Source of the DNA: Siderastrea siderea
Lineage: Eukaryota > Cnidaria > Anthozoa > Scleractinia > Rhizangiidae
Direction: 5' to 3'
Length of the DNA stretch: 64,000 nucleotides
Assembly (NCBI GenBank): GCA_964030785.1
Contig: OZ034968.1
Location: 50,847,230-50,911,229 of the forward strand
Shown: in pieces, positions 24,901 through 33,664 of the stretch
Layout: every line of letters starts with the position of its first letter
Position numbering within the stretch: the stretch's first letter is position 1
Notes under the pieces: generated by a model
Told to the model about the DNA's origin: nothing
What the model saw: only the letters and a program-made list of their open reading frames with translations
The model's database searches: none
Translations under genes and position numbers: made by a program

Positions 24901-27900
24901 TAACATTGGAGTCAAAATGTGTTATTTTGATCGAAACATCCATCTACTTTTCGCTCGTTCCACTTACAATGCATGTGACAATATCCATTTTTATTGGTGT
25001 CCTTAGTGCCCAGGCCTTCGAGTGGGAGTGAGGCTGGAGTTGGCTTGTTTTGTTACAAACCTCCCTGTTTTTCCTTGTTTTTCATATGTAAATGATGGGG
25101 ATCAGCACCTTTTTGCGTATGGAAAGCGCGTTTTGTACTTAAAGTTTGCCGCGTGTAAAGTAATTTGACGGTTTTTCTTTGCTTGACGTACCTGAAAACA
25201 ATTAAATAGGGCTGGCTTAATTAAGGAGCATGTTTGATAACCGCTGCAATTTGTCACGCCTATTAACGTGTTAATTTACACATCTCAGGAGCCGCTAACA
25301 CCAAAGCCCAGCTCACGGAGAGTCACAATAACACCAGTCTTGTTGAAAAGAAACCGACTCCTCGAAGAAAAAGCAGCAGCTGGATGTCAAGCCTTGCACG
25401 AACTGCAAATGGTGTCAAAACTCGTGCCACGTCCGTAGAAGACCTGCAAGGTGTTTCGGAATTGTTTCTAACACCATCTACAGCTCAGATGAGTGAGGAA
25501 AGTTCTTCCAAGAATCAAAAAGGAAACTGGTTATCTAGTCTATCGAAAGCGACCAATGGCCCACGCAGACGTGGCACGCCAGTTGAAGACCTTGTGGGAG
25601 TTTCCGAGATGTTTTTAACGCCACCGTCCATGAATGTAGTTGCAGCAAAACCTGACGAACAATTGGTAGGGGCCTTGAGTTCGGCGAAAACGCCTTCATT
25701 AAGAAGATCTGGGAAAGACACGTCAGTCGTTGAGATGGTGGAGCCATTGGAACTGAGTAAAACGCCATCCCTTCGCCATGCAGCTGAAGAGGTTGTCTCA
25801 CTACAAATTGTGACTCCAGTTCAAGTCTCTCGCACTCCTTCTCTTCGTTCCGCTAAGAAACAATTGTCCGTCCTGACCAATGAACACCCTGATATTCAAC
25901 TGGAATTTGTGCCACCCATTGAACCAAGGAAAACTCCATCCGTGCGTTCTTTGGATGATGTCAAAGCGGTCGTACGAAAAAGCGTTGGAAATGCAAGAAT
26001 CGGCCGAAAAAGTGTAGGTCTCGAAGGGCTTAAGCGCTTGATGAAATCGCCAAAACAAAACAACGCCGTCGAAAACTGTGAAGATTCGTTTGTGCCTGGC
26101 TTGTTCGCATCGCCCAAACCACCACCCAAACGCTACTCACGCAAGAGTGAAGGTTTGCAAGGAGTTGCAAGGTTGCTGAGTACACCGAATGACAAGGACA
26201 AGGCATCTGCAGAGAGCCCCAAGCTTGACGGTATAAAGGAAATGATGCAGACTAGAGATTTGACTAGTCCTAACTTTGTTGGGCTCAGAGTCCTGATGAA
26301 GACGCCCAAAACAGGTACCGAAAGTGTTGACCCTGAAGATCATTTCAGTTCAGAACTTTTTGCCTTATCTGTAGAAGATTCGCCCCCAGAGAAGCAGCAT
26401 TCGCCTAACAAGTCAGATAGGAAAAATAGACAGGATAGCAAGCTTTCTGTACAAGTCATTAACTTGACTTCCCAGGACACACAAGCTAGTGAATCTACAT
26501 CGAGAACAAGAGCCAAGCGAAACGCACCTAAGAGTTCAGCTGAGCCAGTGCCCAAAAGAGCTCGCCGCACTAGAGCAACAGTTAGCCAGGAAGATGAAAG
26601 TAAACCCGAGACCAGTTCCCATCCCAAGGCAGCACAGAACAAAAGGACCTTGAGAAGTAAGAGGAATCCAACAGCTAACACACAGACCACGCCCAAGCTA
26701 TTTGCTTTTAAGCGCACACAACTGGAGCCTATCATTGAAGTTCCATCTCCCTTGCCATCATTTGAAAATCATACTGAGAGCAGTACCTCGTCCCCTTCGA
26801 TCCACATGAAGGAGGAGAAAGCCTCGGAAGAGAAGAGGTCTACTAGAAATACCACTCAGGTAAACAAGGAAACAAAAACACCTTTTCGAAGTTCTCGCCA
26901 TGGAAAGCGCGCTCAAAGCGAGGCAGAGTCTTCTTGGGAAGAGATTGCTAGCTACTCGTCTAACAAAAGTGAACCAAAAATAAAAGGTAGAACTGATGGG
27001 GCTGAGAAAGGAGCAATTGAGACCGAAGAACCGAAAATGGTGAAGACACGCTCTACACGTAGCAGTCGGGAAGTACCTTCGCAAGATAACAAAATTAGAG
27101 CTACCCGTAGCCAAAGTACTGAAAGTTCTCAGCCTGAAAAACAAGTCGTTAGTGAACCTACCATCAATAATGCGACTAGGCGGTCTCGACGTGCAACCAG
27201 ACCAGTCGAAGAAAACATTTCTCTTTTGGAGGAAACCAAGTCAACGCGAAGCACACGTAGAAAAGACATCGAGAAGAGTGAAAATTCCAAGGCAACAGGG
27301 AAAGCAAGGGGTAATCATGTTGAGAAGACCATTCTAGAGGAAGATAGGGAGGAAGTACAGCAAGAGAATTCCGTTTTGGAGGAGGCCAAACCAACGCGAA
27401 GCACACGCAGTAAAAATACCATCCAGAAGAGTGAAGATTCCAAAACAACAAGAAAAACAAGGGCCGGTAATGTTACTGAAAAGATAAGCATAGAGGATAA
27501 AGTCCAGCAAGAGAACTCCGTTTTGGAAAACACCAAACCAACGCGACGCACACGCAGTAAAAATACCATCGAAAAGAATGAAGATTCCAAAATGACAAGA
27601 AAAACAAGAGCCAGCAGTGTTGCTGAGAAGATCATCGTAGAGGAAGATCAAGTCCAGCAAAATAGCTCCATTTTGGAGGAGACCAAACCAACGCGACACA
27701 CACGCATTAAAAACCCCCCTGAAAGGAGTGAAGACTCCAAGACAACAAGAAAAACAAGAGGCAATCGTGCTGTCAAGATCATCATAGAGGAAGATACTAA
27801 AGTCGAGGAAGACATTTCCGTTGTGGAGGAGACCAAATCAACGCGAAGCGCACGCAGCAAAAACATCCCTGAAAAGAGTGAAGATTCCAAGCTTACAAGA

Positions 27901-28194
27901 AGTACACGAAGAAACGAAAAGATGATCCCAGAGGAAGACGCACAAATCCAGGAAGAGAATTCTGTGGCAAGAACGCGCGCAAAACGCGAGCTGGAAGTAA
28001 AGAGCTCAGTTGAGTCGACGGAAGCGAGATCAACTAGGAGCGAAAAACCAACCAAACATGAAAGAGAGGAGAATACTGTACGTACAACACGAAGTACAAA
28101 GAGGAGCCATCAAGATGCCAGTTCAACCGCGCCAGAACCTAAGAGGACCCGCTTAAGTGCTCGCATCCAAACCAGATCAAGTTCTCGAAATTAA
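11951..28194 (+). CDS. MKI67: Ki-67 homologue (six coding exons, about 1882 aa)
   Basis: Join of 11951-12045, 12164-12245, 14464-14616, 18748-21108, 21625-21676 and 25289-28194. All junctions are GT-AG and the total of 5649 nt is 1883 codons including TAA. Order of parts: FHA domain (residues ~8-103), Ser/Pro-rich linker, PP1-docking RVSF at 213-216 followed by PEHFDKDLPPATPVRRG (the block shared by vertebrate Ki-67 and RepoMan), an array of eighteen 21-residue basic repeats (413-790), two EDL-x-GVSE-(L/M)-FLTP motifs like those in Ki-67 repeats (964-1027), then a long R/S/T/K-rich tail. Known family role: coating of mitotic chromosomes, perichromosomal layer assembly, PP1 recruitment, heterochromatin organisation. 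RepoMan has no FHA domain, so Ki-67 is the better name, though the gene may predate the split between the two. It is shorter than human Ki-67 (about 3256 aa). Extra small exons cannot be excluded. Confidence 0.9.
12164..12245 (+). CDS. MKI67: Ki-67 exon 2: FHA core
   Basis: The acceptor TTTTACTGCGCAG|G completes the split Arg codon. The exon encodes KPECDIRIQLPNVSLEH followed by AVVRVDNDRK and ends at AAG|GTGAGC in phase 0. ECDIRIQLP and the VS-x-x-H motif are diagnostic FHA residues and nearly identical to vertebrate Ki-67. The Ser and His are the phosphopeptide-binding positions of the fold. Confidence 0.93.
12246..14463 (+). other. Ki-67 intron 2
   Basis: GT-AG intron of 2.2 kb. It contains the TTA-flanked MITE at 13663-13940, and a GC-richer patch near 12910-12960 with CCCGGGGGAGAATGCCCCC. 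An inverted pair, GAGGCCTTCCAAGGGG near 12622 and CCCCCTTGGAAGGCCTC near 13994, may mark the ends of a larger decayed element. No coding signal. Confidence 0.7.
13663..13940. mobile_element. MITE with AGCCGCGGCTACACG termini, TTA target duplication
   Basis: A 278-bp element with inverted ends AGCCGCGGCTACACGAGCGA / TCGCTCGTGTAGCCGCGGCT and TTA on both sides (13660-13662, 13941-13943). Internally a second inverted pair occurs (TGTGTAGCCACCCTC / GAGGGTGGCTACACG). A 3-bp TTA duplication fits PIF/Harbinger-type MITEs. Confidence 0.8.
14464..14616 (+). CDS. MKI67: Ki-67 exon 3: end of FHA domain
   Basis: The acceptor TTTCTCCTGGCAG opens phase 0 and the exon encodes 51 residues including NLSSCNQTLVNGKPVN, LDVLTISDRSFRFE and QVKSPK. 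The family's NFSSTNPTQVNG block and the ITIIDRSFRYE strand align here, completing the FHA beta-sandwich. The donor is CCAAAG|GTATTT. Confidence 0.93.
14617..18747 (+). other. Ki-67 intron 3
   Basis: A 4.1-kb phase-0 intron. It is AT-rich with an ATCGAT-dense palindromic stretch (16515-17157). No further Ki-67 exon was recognised, but a short phase-0 exon could be hidden. A polypyrimidine tract and CATAG acceptor end it. Confidence 0.7.
16515..17157. repeat. ATCGAT-rich imperfect inverted repeat
   Basis: Both ends are full of TATCGATT/AATCGATAAAAATCG words in opposite orientation (for example AATCGATAAAAATCGG at 16559 and CGATTTTTATCGATTGCC at 17131), with other copies near 17041-17085. This looks like a degraded inverted-repeat element. 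TATCGATA also resembles DREF-type sites, which I regard as coincidental. Confidence 0.5.
18748..21108 (+). CDS. MKI67: Ki-67 exon 4: PP1-docking block and 21-residue repeat array
   Basis: A 2361-nt exon (787 codons) in phase 0 at both ends. The exon reads in frame from NQHHRSIDLANTP, 20 codons before the first internal ATG at 18808. Contents in order: Ser/Pro-rich segment with basic SP/TP sites (TPRGSPRTPP, RRHSMP); KRVSFGPALSPEHFDKDLPP at 19051-19110, the PP1-binding and chromatin-targeting block of the Ki-67/RepoMan family; an acidic Ser-rich stretch (EDLSESE, SDDYTSDEEDE); eighteen copies of TPLRKEIANGIQLRQTKKKIA; two degenerate copies at 20887-21010 (TPLRKAIVAGTKLRQTRHRM, TPIRKQIHSKPTLRAVRRK); then the YAEIVKRSKK tail. 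The TP in each repeat is a potential CDK site. Donor ACCAAG|GTAAGA. Confidence 0.92.
19654..20787 (+). repeat. 63-bp coding minisatellite, 18 in-frame units
   Basis: Eighteen units of exactly 63 bp (21 codons), mostly over 90% identical. Consensus protein unit TPLRKEIANGIQLRQTKKKIA. Units 3-10 alternate between AAGAAGATAGCTACA (ends IA) and AAGAAACTGGCCACA (ends LA), which implies expansion of a 126-bp dimer. Units 1, 16, 17 and 18 are the most diverged, as expected at array edges. Confidence 0.95.
21109..21624 (+). other. Ki-67 intron 4
   Basis: A 516-bp GT-AG intron, phase 0, ending TTTTGTGTAG. Nothing else seen. Confidence 0.75.
21625..21676 (+). CDS. MKI67: Ki-67 exon 5 (small)
   Basis: The acceptor TTTTGTGTAG|ACG and donor CAAG|GTAAGC bracket 52 nt encoding TEASSSTRISGAVLTKQ plus one base. 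It enters in phase 0 and leaves in phase 1, which exactly fits the one-base offset needed to enter exon 6. It has no domain of its own; support is the frame arithmetic and good splice sites. Confidence 0.8.
21905..21937. repeat. (TAA)n microsatellite
   Basis: Eleven perfect TAA units. Confidence 0.97.
22415..24690. repeat. Inverted pair of ~350-bp arms inside intron 5
   Basis: 22415-22780 and about 24300-24690 are diverged reverse complements. Shared landmarks in mirrored order are CTGCACTTTATGATAAAAGCA (22436; complement near 24631-24651), AATATGGCCGCC/GGCGGCCATTTT, and ATGCAAATTAGA with AATTAATT. The spacer is about 1.5 kb without a recognisable gene. It is either an old foldback element or two inverted copies of one repeat. 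Confidence 0.7.
25289..28194 (+). CDS. MKI67: Ki-67 exon 6: repeat-like motifs and basic C-terminal tail
   Basis: The acceptor CACATCTCAG|GAG completes a split Gly codon; the exon runs to TAA at 28192-28194 (about 967 codons). The first third carries VEDLQGVSELFLTPS and VEDLVGVSEMFLTPP, several K/R-TPS-(L/V)-R phrases (SKTPSLRH, SRTPSLRS, RKTPSVRS), and GLKRLMKSPKQ, GVARLLSTP and GLRVLMKTPK. These resemble the recurring EDL-x-G-x-KELFQTP and MKTPK motifs of vertebrate Ki-67 repeats. From about 26490 on the exon is lysine/arginine/serine/threonine/glutamate-rich, with a decayed ~40-residue repeat around ETKPTRSTRSKNTIEKSEDS (roughly 27170-27930). A basic, repetitive C-terminus fits the chromatin-binding end of Ki-67. 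Phosphorylation at SP/TP sites is likely but inferred. Confidence 0.9.
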
Positions 28195-28340
28195 GGCAGA
28201 CTTTGTACTGATTGCCTGCGTGGAAAGGTTGGGCGGAAAAGTGTTTTGACTGAGGTTCCTGCTCCATCACATGAGCCAATATTTCCCGTCCCGACCTAAC
28301 TCAGTCAATAAGCATTTTTCATATGACCAAGTTACAAAAT
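28195..28340 (+). other. Start of Ki-67 3' untranslated region
   Basis: Sequence right after the stop. No AATAAA is close; an ATTAAA at 29817-29822 is the only weak candidate polyadenylation signal I noted downstream, so the 3' end is undefined. Confidence 0.4.
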
Positions 28341-28828
28341 AAGGTATTTTTGTACAGGTTATGACTATGGGGGAAAAGCAGATGTTATTTGAACAATAGA
28401 GGTCTTTTGTCAAAGGCACTATCATGTCACTGTGATAGGTTCCCCGGGGAAATTTGATGTTCAAAACAAATATTAGCCCGAGAACGAAGTTTGAAGTTTG
28501 AACATCAAATTTCCGAGAGAACCTGTCACACATAGGGCCTGAGAAAGAAGGACTCAATTGTTTTTATTGTACAATGCTAACCTTTGAGCGAAAATTGCCA
28601 AAAACGGGCACAATTTGCTGATAGGCGCCCACTGAGGAAAGTCACTATCGCGTCACTTGATCGTGTTCGACAAAAACAAGGGTTATTGAAATCCAAAAAG
28701 AAAACTGGGTAACCACGCCTTTTTCAGAGAGAATTAGGCCGGTTACTCCCAATTTTCTGTTTGGATTCCAACAGCCCTTGCTAAGACCTGCTTTTCCCCC
28801 ATAGTCATAAAACGTGCAAAAATACCTT
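28341..28828. mobile_element. 488-bp inverted-repeat element (MITE-like)
   Basis: Ends AAGGTATTTTTGTACAGGTT (28341) and mirrored AAACGTGCAAAAATACCTT (28828), followed inward by GACTATGGGGGAAAAGCAG and its complement CTGCTTTTCCCCCATAGTC. A second, inner inverted pair lies at 28440-28525 (CCCGGGGAAATTTGATGTTC against GAACATCAAATTTCCGAGAG). No clear target duplication. It may lie in the Ki-67 3' UTR. Confidence 0.8.
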
Positions 28829-30157
28829 TGTATTAGTGGGCACCGTCCTTAAGAAATCCGAGTTTCTCAGACCATCATGAGATGCGCAGAACGTATGCGC
28901 AGTAACAAAATAGGGACCGTCCTTAAACTAGTTACTGTTGATTCAGATCGTTCAGACAACTGGCAACAGGTTACCAAAGTAAAATTCACTTTCACTTTGT
29001 TTTCAATTCCAGGTCAAATTGAGATGTTTTTAAAATCGAATCGCGCGGAGCCATACACGAATTTTGTAATGTATATAGTTTTTAAGAGAGTCAGTACCCT
29101 CGTTGCCGCACGGCTCATATGATAATTTTTTTATTGTAGGTGAAATTAACAATCAACGACTTAGAAACACTGTAGTGATAGCATTGAGTAGTTTAAGCGA
29201 AAAACAATTAGTACAGGGACCCATTCACTTCCCTTGCAAAAAGCTGGAAAACTTGTTCGTCAGAACGTGACCTACAGGACCTCCAGAAGGCTGATATGTA
29301 TGGAACTCAGAAAGAATTAGTTCAGAACATTTTAATGTTACTATTATGCATCTTATCTATACTAAGATTACGACGCCCAGTAGTCTTATCGTTTTAGTAG
29401 GCATGTAGTTTTAAGCGTTATTTTGGTCGTATTTTTTGATACAAAAGATCGAAGGAATTTTTCCATTTCAAGGGCAGCGTGTGCCATCGTTTTCTCTCAG
29501 CGGCAATAACATTCGCGTGTTTGCAGTAGAACACTGAATGTTGGTTTGTTAGCAGTATAGCAACTACATTACCTTTTTACATTATTCTATTTTGTAATCC
29601 TGTGTAATTATGTGATTTTATATCTTTAGAGTGCATCGGCGTCTCAGAAACGATTTTTAATGTTTTTAGTTATATTTAGTCATGTTTATAATACACACAT
29701 TTGGCTTTACCGAGAAAATGAGAATGGCATCATTGTGGTGCGAGTTTTCAAGGTATTTAGCTCTTGCAGAATGAGCTATTTGTGTTGCCCGTTGTATATA
29801 ACTTAGAGGGCTTGTAATTAAAATGTGCCACCAGATACTTGGTCTATTTTATTTATCACAAAGCAAAGAATCGAATCGCTAAATTTGAACACTATCTTTG
29901 ACTGGCTGTTTCTCCGCCAAGACTAGCCCCCAGTGCTCTTATTCTCGCCCATCGAGAACCTGGGTCGACTGAAAGAAAGAGAAGACAGGACAGTTTGTTA
30001 GTAAAACTTGCCCGCTCACAGGGAGGCATCGTGTTTTGTGTAAGTCCTTTATTGAGCCCCGCCCCCCCACTTTGTTCTTCACAACCAAAACAACACTACC
30101 GGCGTCTTACTGAGGCGGACATACGGTAAAATTTCGCTGGTAAGACCTGCAGGGGCC
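28829..30157. other. Intergenic or distal 3' UTR, nothing recognised
   Basis: AT-rich unique sequence with a small direct echo of ACCGTCCTTAA (28847 and 28916). No gene or RNA signal. Confidence 0.5.
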
Positions 30158-30290
30158 CGTTTCTCGAAACTCCCGATAACATTCCGGGCCCGGTGAGTAT
30201 TTTTTTCGAGCTCATTTGCCAGCTGGTGGTCATTATTGGTGCAAACTTAGCGATATACTTCAGGAAATTATCGGGAGTTTCGAGACATTT
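30158..30290. repeat. Short inverted repeat (TCTCGAAACTCCCGATAA)
   Basis: GTTTCTCGAAACTCCCGATAA near 30158 pairs with TTATCGGGAGTTTCGAGAC near 30266 across about 80 bp. Related TTTCGAGA words recur near 55050-55240, suggesting a dispersed hairpin family. Confidence 0.65.
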
Positions 30291-30770
30291 GTACAAAGGG
30301 CTTCTTGGTCGGCTTATTTTCTAGGTAGGTTGGGGGGGGGGGGAGCTTATTTTAGAGAGTTTTGCGCCTCAAGAATGGTTCGGTTTATATATGGAGGGGA
30401 TTTTACATCTGAAAATGTTGCGCCAGGAGGAAAGTGGGTACACGGTGGAAGTTGAACTCCCTTGCGAATACTATCTGTATGCTCCCAGGAAATACAAGCG
30501 TAGTGTAAGGAATGCAATACGACAAAGACAATTATCATACAAGATCAAATCGTCCCATTTTATACAATGTCATTGGCTGTGTAGTACTAAATTTTTACGG
30601 GGGTTTAATTTTGCGGATGGGCATTTTTTTGTGTTTTGCGTGATTAATTTTAACGACTGGGGAAAACTGGCTTTTCGTGCTGGGCACTAATTTTTGTGAT
30701 TTTCAAAAGTCGCGTTCAATTTGAGTTATAACATTTTCGTTGTTTATCTGAGTACATGTAATCGGAATTT

Positions 30771-31695
30771 ATGCATCAGGCAATTCGAGCAGTGCCCATC
30801 CCCCCCCCCGGGGCAACACCCGAGCATTAGCAGTTTTTTTTTAAATGGCAAATTCCCGGGGGTGGGGATAAACAAGTCCGTCAAATGCTCCGGGTTGGGA
30901 CCAAAAAAGAAGGCAAATGCCCCACCCCCGGGATCATCTAGAAAGCAACACTGCTCAAGATTTAATAAATCATAACAAAGTTTCACTCATCATTAGGACC
31001 ATCGCTATGATTGCTGCAATCGCTGGAAAAAACGTTCGGCAATCGTTGTGATCATATGGGTACCACACTTCAGCGATCGTAGCGCTCACATCATTTCACA
31101 ACGATCGCTGAAGAGTGGTTTCTATATGATTGCAACGATTGCTGAACGTTTTTTTTTTCAGCGATCACAGAGATCGTAGCAACCGTACGGAAACCAGCCT
31201 TTATTTTCAATACTTTTCGGTTGTTTACCCGTGCGTCTATCCTCGATTCCGTTGTTCATTTGGTTTAATGCCACTTATCAGTAACACCCCAAATTGTGTA
31301 CATGACAGTTCCTTTTGGTTCAATTATTCATTCATTTATGTGATTTTGACCTGCACAATTCATGTGTTTATTTTTAAAATATACTAAGAAATGCTTAAAT
31401 ATATTAAGTTATCAAGGAACTGAAAATGCATTATCCGTATTTATCAAACGGCAAAAATCGTAAAAGATTTTTACGAAAGTGATCACCTTGGATACCTTTA
31501 AAATCCATATATTACATACGAGAGCAAAACCTGACAAAGATGCCAAGTGCCCCGGGGTCGTCCCGGGGGTAGGCAAATGCCCGACCCCCGGCAGTGATAA
31601 AATTTCAAATGCCCCACCCCCGGGAATGAAACATGAGCAAATGCCCGGCTAATGCCCGGGGGGGGGATGGGCACCGCTGGAATTGACTGATGCAT
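30771..31695. mobile_element. Inverted-repeat element with poly-C/poly-G ends, copy 1
   Basis: The left end ATGCATCAGGCAATTCGAGC then AGTGCCCATCCCCCCCCCCG is mirrored by CGGGGGGGGGATGGGCACCG and CTGGAATTGACTGATGCAT at the right. Subterminal regions repeat AAATGCCC(C/G) words in both orientations. A separate ~150-bp palindrome (31021-31168) lies inside. No transposase. Confidence 0.75.
31021..31168. mobile_element. Nested palindromic MITE (AACGATTGCTGAACG)
   Basis: Two-level palindrome. The inner pair is CTTCAGCGATCGT with ACGATCGCTGAAG; the outer pair is CGTTCGGCAATCGTTGTGAT with ATTGCAACGATTGCTGAACG. It sits wholly inside the copy-1 poly-C element and is therefore a probable secondary insertion. 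Confidence 0.65.
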
Positions 31696-31888
31696 TAGGT
31701 GAAACAACACGCACATGCAAAACACATTAATCAGTTAATCAATGGAGTAGCTTCGGACGATCCATTTCTGTAAAGCTTTTAGCGGCTAGTAGCTGGTAGT
31801 GTACCGATTGCAATTTCATCGTTTTATTTCTGAATGTTTTGTTTCTAATTTCGTTTTGCTTCTGAACTGAAAAGAGAAGTTTTAAGTA

Positions 31889-32701
31889 CAGTCTAACTTC
31901 TCTACAATGGCCATCTTGGAGATGGATGACCGTTGCCGTTATGGAGAGGTGGCCGTTAAAACGATCAAAATTATAAAACAGAAACCAACTGTTCAGAACA
32001 AAAATGTTAACGAAACAAAGCGGGTAATGAACAGTAAGTACGTCCGTTTGTAAATTTTTCGCTCTTGTTGGCGTTGTGGAGAGATTTATACGCCAGTCAT
32101 TTCCAGCAGTGCTCATCCCCCCCCCCCCCCCCTGGGCCGACCCCCGGGCATTAGGATTTTTTTGAAAACAAACCGGCAAATGCCCCACGGTGGGGACAAA
32201 AGAGCTGGTCAAATGCCCCACGGTACAGGCAAAAAAATAAGTTGATTTCTTAGTTTTCGGGCTTATCTTCATTCTAACCGAAGCTAAACTAAATATCAAA
32301 TAAGTCTTTCTCTGTATTGCTTCAGTGATCATTCCTTCTGTGGATCTACCGTCTCATTTTGTCCTCCTTAGAAAAAGCTAATAGCCCGATGAACTTATCA
32401 CTGAAAGGAAGTGACCGGGCTGTGAAGGGAAAATCAAAAGACCGTCAAATGCCCCGGGGTAGGCTAATGCCCGGCCCCCAGGACAGACAATGAGGAAAAA
32501 TGCTCCACTAATGCCCGGGGGGTTGGGCACTGCTGGAATTGACTGATGCATTATTTGGGTGCCTGGGACGCACTTTAGTGGCTGTTGCTTTTATGGAAAG
32601 AAGGCCGTTGTAGAGAGGTTAAAACAAGAGTGAATGTATGCGCCGCGCCACACAAAAAAGTGGCCTTTGTGGAGAGGTGACCGTTAGTGGAGGTTTGACT
32701 G
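31889..32701. mobile_element. TA-flanked CAGT-ended element (Tc1/mariner-like, non-autonomous)
   Basis: The left terminus CAGTCTAACTTCTCTACAAT and the right terminus's complement CAGTCAAACCTCCACTAACG are similar inverted ends. Both are bordered by TA (31887-31888, 32702-32703). CAGT ends with a TA duplication fit Tc1/mariner or pogo-like elements. Subterminal phrases such as GGAGAGGTGGCCGTTAA repeat in both orientations. A second poly-C element is inserted inside. Confidence 0.7.
32092..32553. mobile_element. Inverted-repeat element with poly-C/poly-G ends, copy 2 (nested)
   Basis: The left end AGTCATTTCCAGCAGTGCTC followed by a C run and GGGCATTAG is mirrored by CTAATGCCCGGGG and GGGCACTGCTGGAATTGACT at the right. 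Same family as 30771-31695 but about half as long. It lies entirely inside the CAGT-ended element, so it inserted later. Ends approximate. Confidence 0.7.
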
Positions 32702-32877
32702 TAAATGGGTGCCAACATGATTTTACATTGCATGTAAAAGGTGATGTTTGTATATAATTTCGACAGTGGAGTAATTTTGCGAACAAATTTTTCGCGTTAC
32801 CTTTTTTTTGCGGATCGTGAAAAAAATTGCAAAAATTAGAATTAGAACCCGCAAAAATTTAGTGCCACACGGCAATA

Positions 32878-33655
32878 TAGCCTGCGAGCAAGCTCTCTCG
32901 GGGGTGGGGGCGCAACAGAGGGAAAGATGGAAAGAGAGCTTGCAACGACGTCTCAGGAATTTGAATATCCGCATCGAAAATTTCGATGCAAAACGCTGAT
33001 CGGCGGAGACTTAATTCGGTAATGACGTCATCAATCTCACGCGAAGACGACAAAATAAACACCGAATGCGACGTATAAAACAAGGAAGGAAAAATTTTCA
33101 GCCAAACCTGCTGTCAAAAGCGAAACCGTTAAATGTGCTTACACTAAAAATCAAGGTTATGATGTTAGAAAGAGAATTAGAGTAAAATAGCAAGTTTGTT
33201 ACTATTTTTAGTTCACAGTGCACTGAATTTACATACTGTGAGTCTCAAAATAAATTGATTGCGCGAGCGACGTGGGAACAACTCGAACCTTTCTTTCGCG
33301 CACTTTATCCTTCAATTAAAAATTGAAATAGTAACTGAAGCTCATACTGAAACTTAAAGTCAATGACAACTGTTAAAGAATTTGTAAGAAATAGCGAATA
33401 CGGTCCGAAGTTAGTTTCAGTTCAAAACCGCATTAAATTTGCATAATGCATGAAATCTGACCTTCTTTCACGTGTTTAACATGTTTGTTACATTTTTTGG
33501 TTTACGCTGATTGGCCAACATCTGACAGCTCAGACAACGGGGGGCCAGAGTTGCGCCGGGGGCTGAATTCAAATTCCTCAGACGTCGTTGCAAGCTCTCT
33601 TTCCATCTTTCCCTCTATTGCGCCCCCACCCCCGAGAGAGCTTGCTCGCAGGCTA
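32878..33655. mobile_element. 778-bp element with TAGCCTGCGAGC termini and 9-bp target duplication
   Basis: Arms of about 85 bp begin TAGCCTGCGAGCAAGCTCTC and are mirrored by GAGAGCTTGCTCGCAGGCTA. The perfect direct repeat ACGGCAATA flanks it (32869-32877, 33656-33664). The 9-bp duplication and the TAGnCTGCGAG start link it to the elements at 5841 and 7022. The interior has no transposase-like frame. Most consistent with a Mutator-like non-autonomous element. Confidence 0.9.
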
Positions 33656-33664
33656 ACGGCAATA

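Larger units (their letters stand above)
21677..25288 (+). other. Ki-67 intron 5
   Basis: A 3.6-kb phase-1 intron. It holds an AAT microsatellite at 21905-21937 and a large inverted-repeat structure at about 22415-24690. No coding sequence recognised. Confidence 0.7.
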
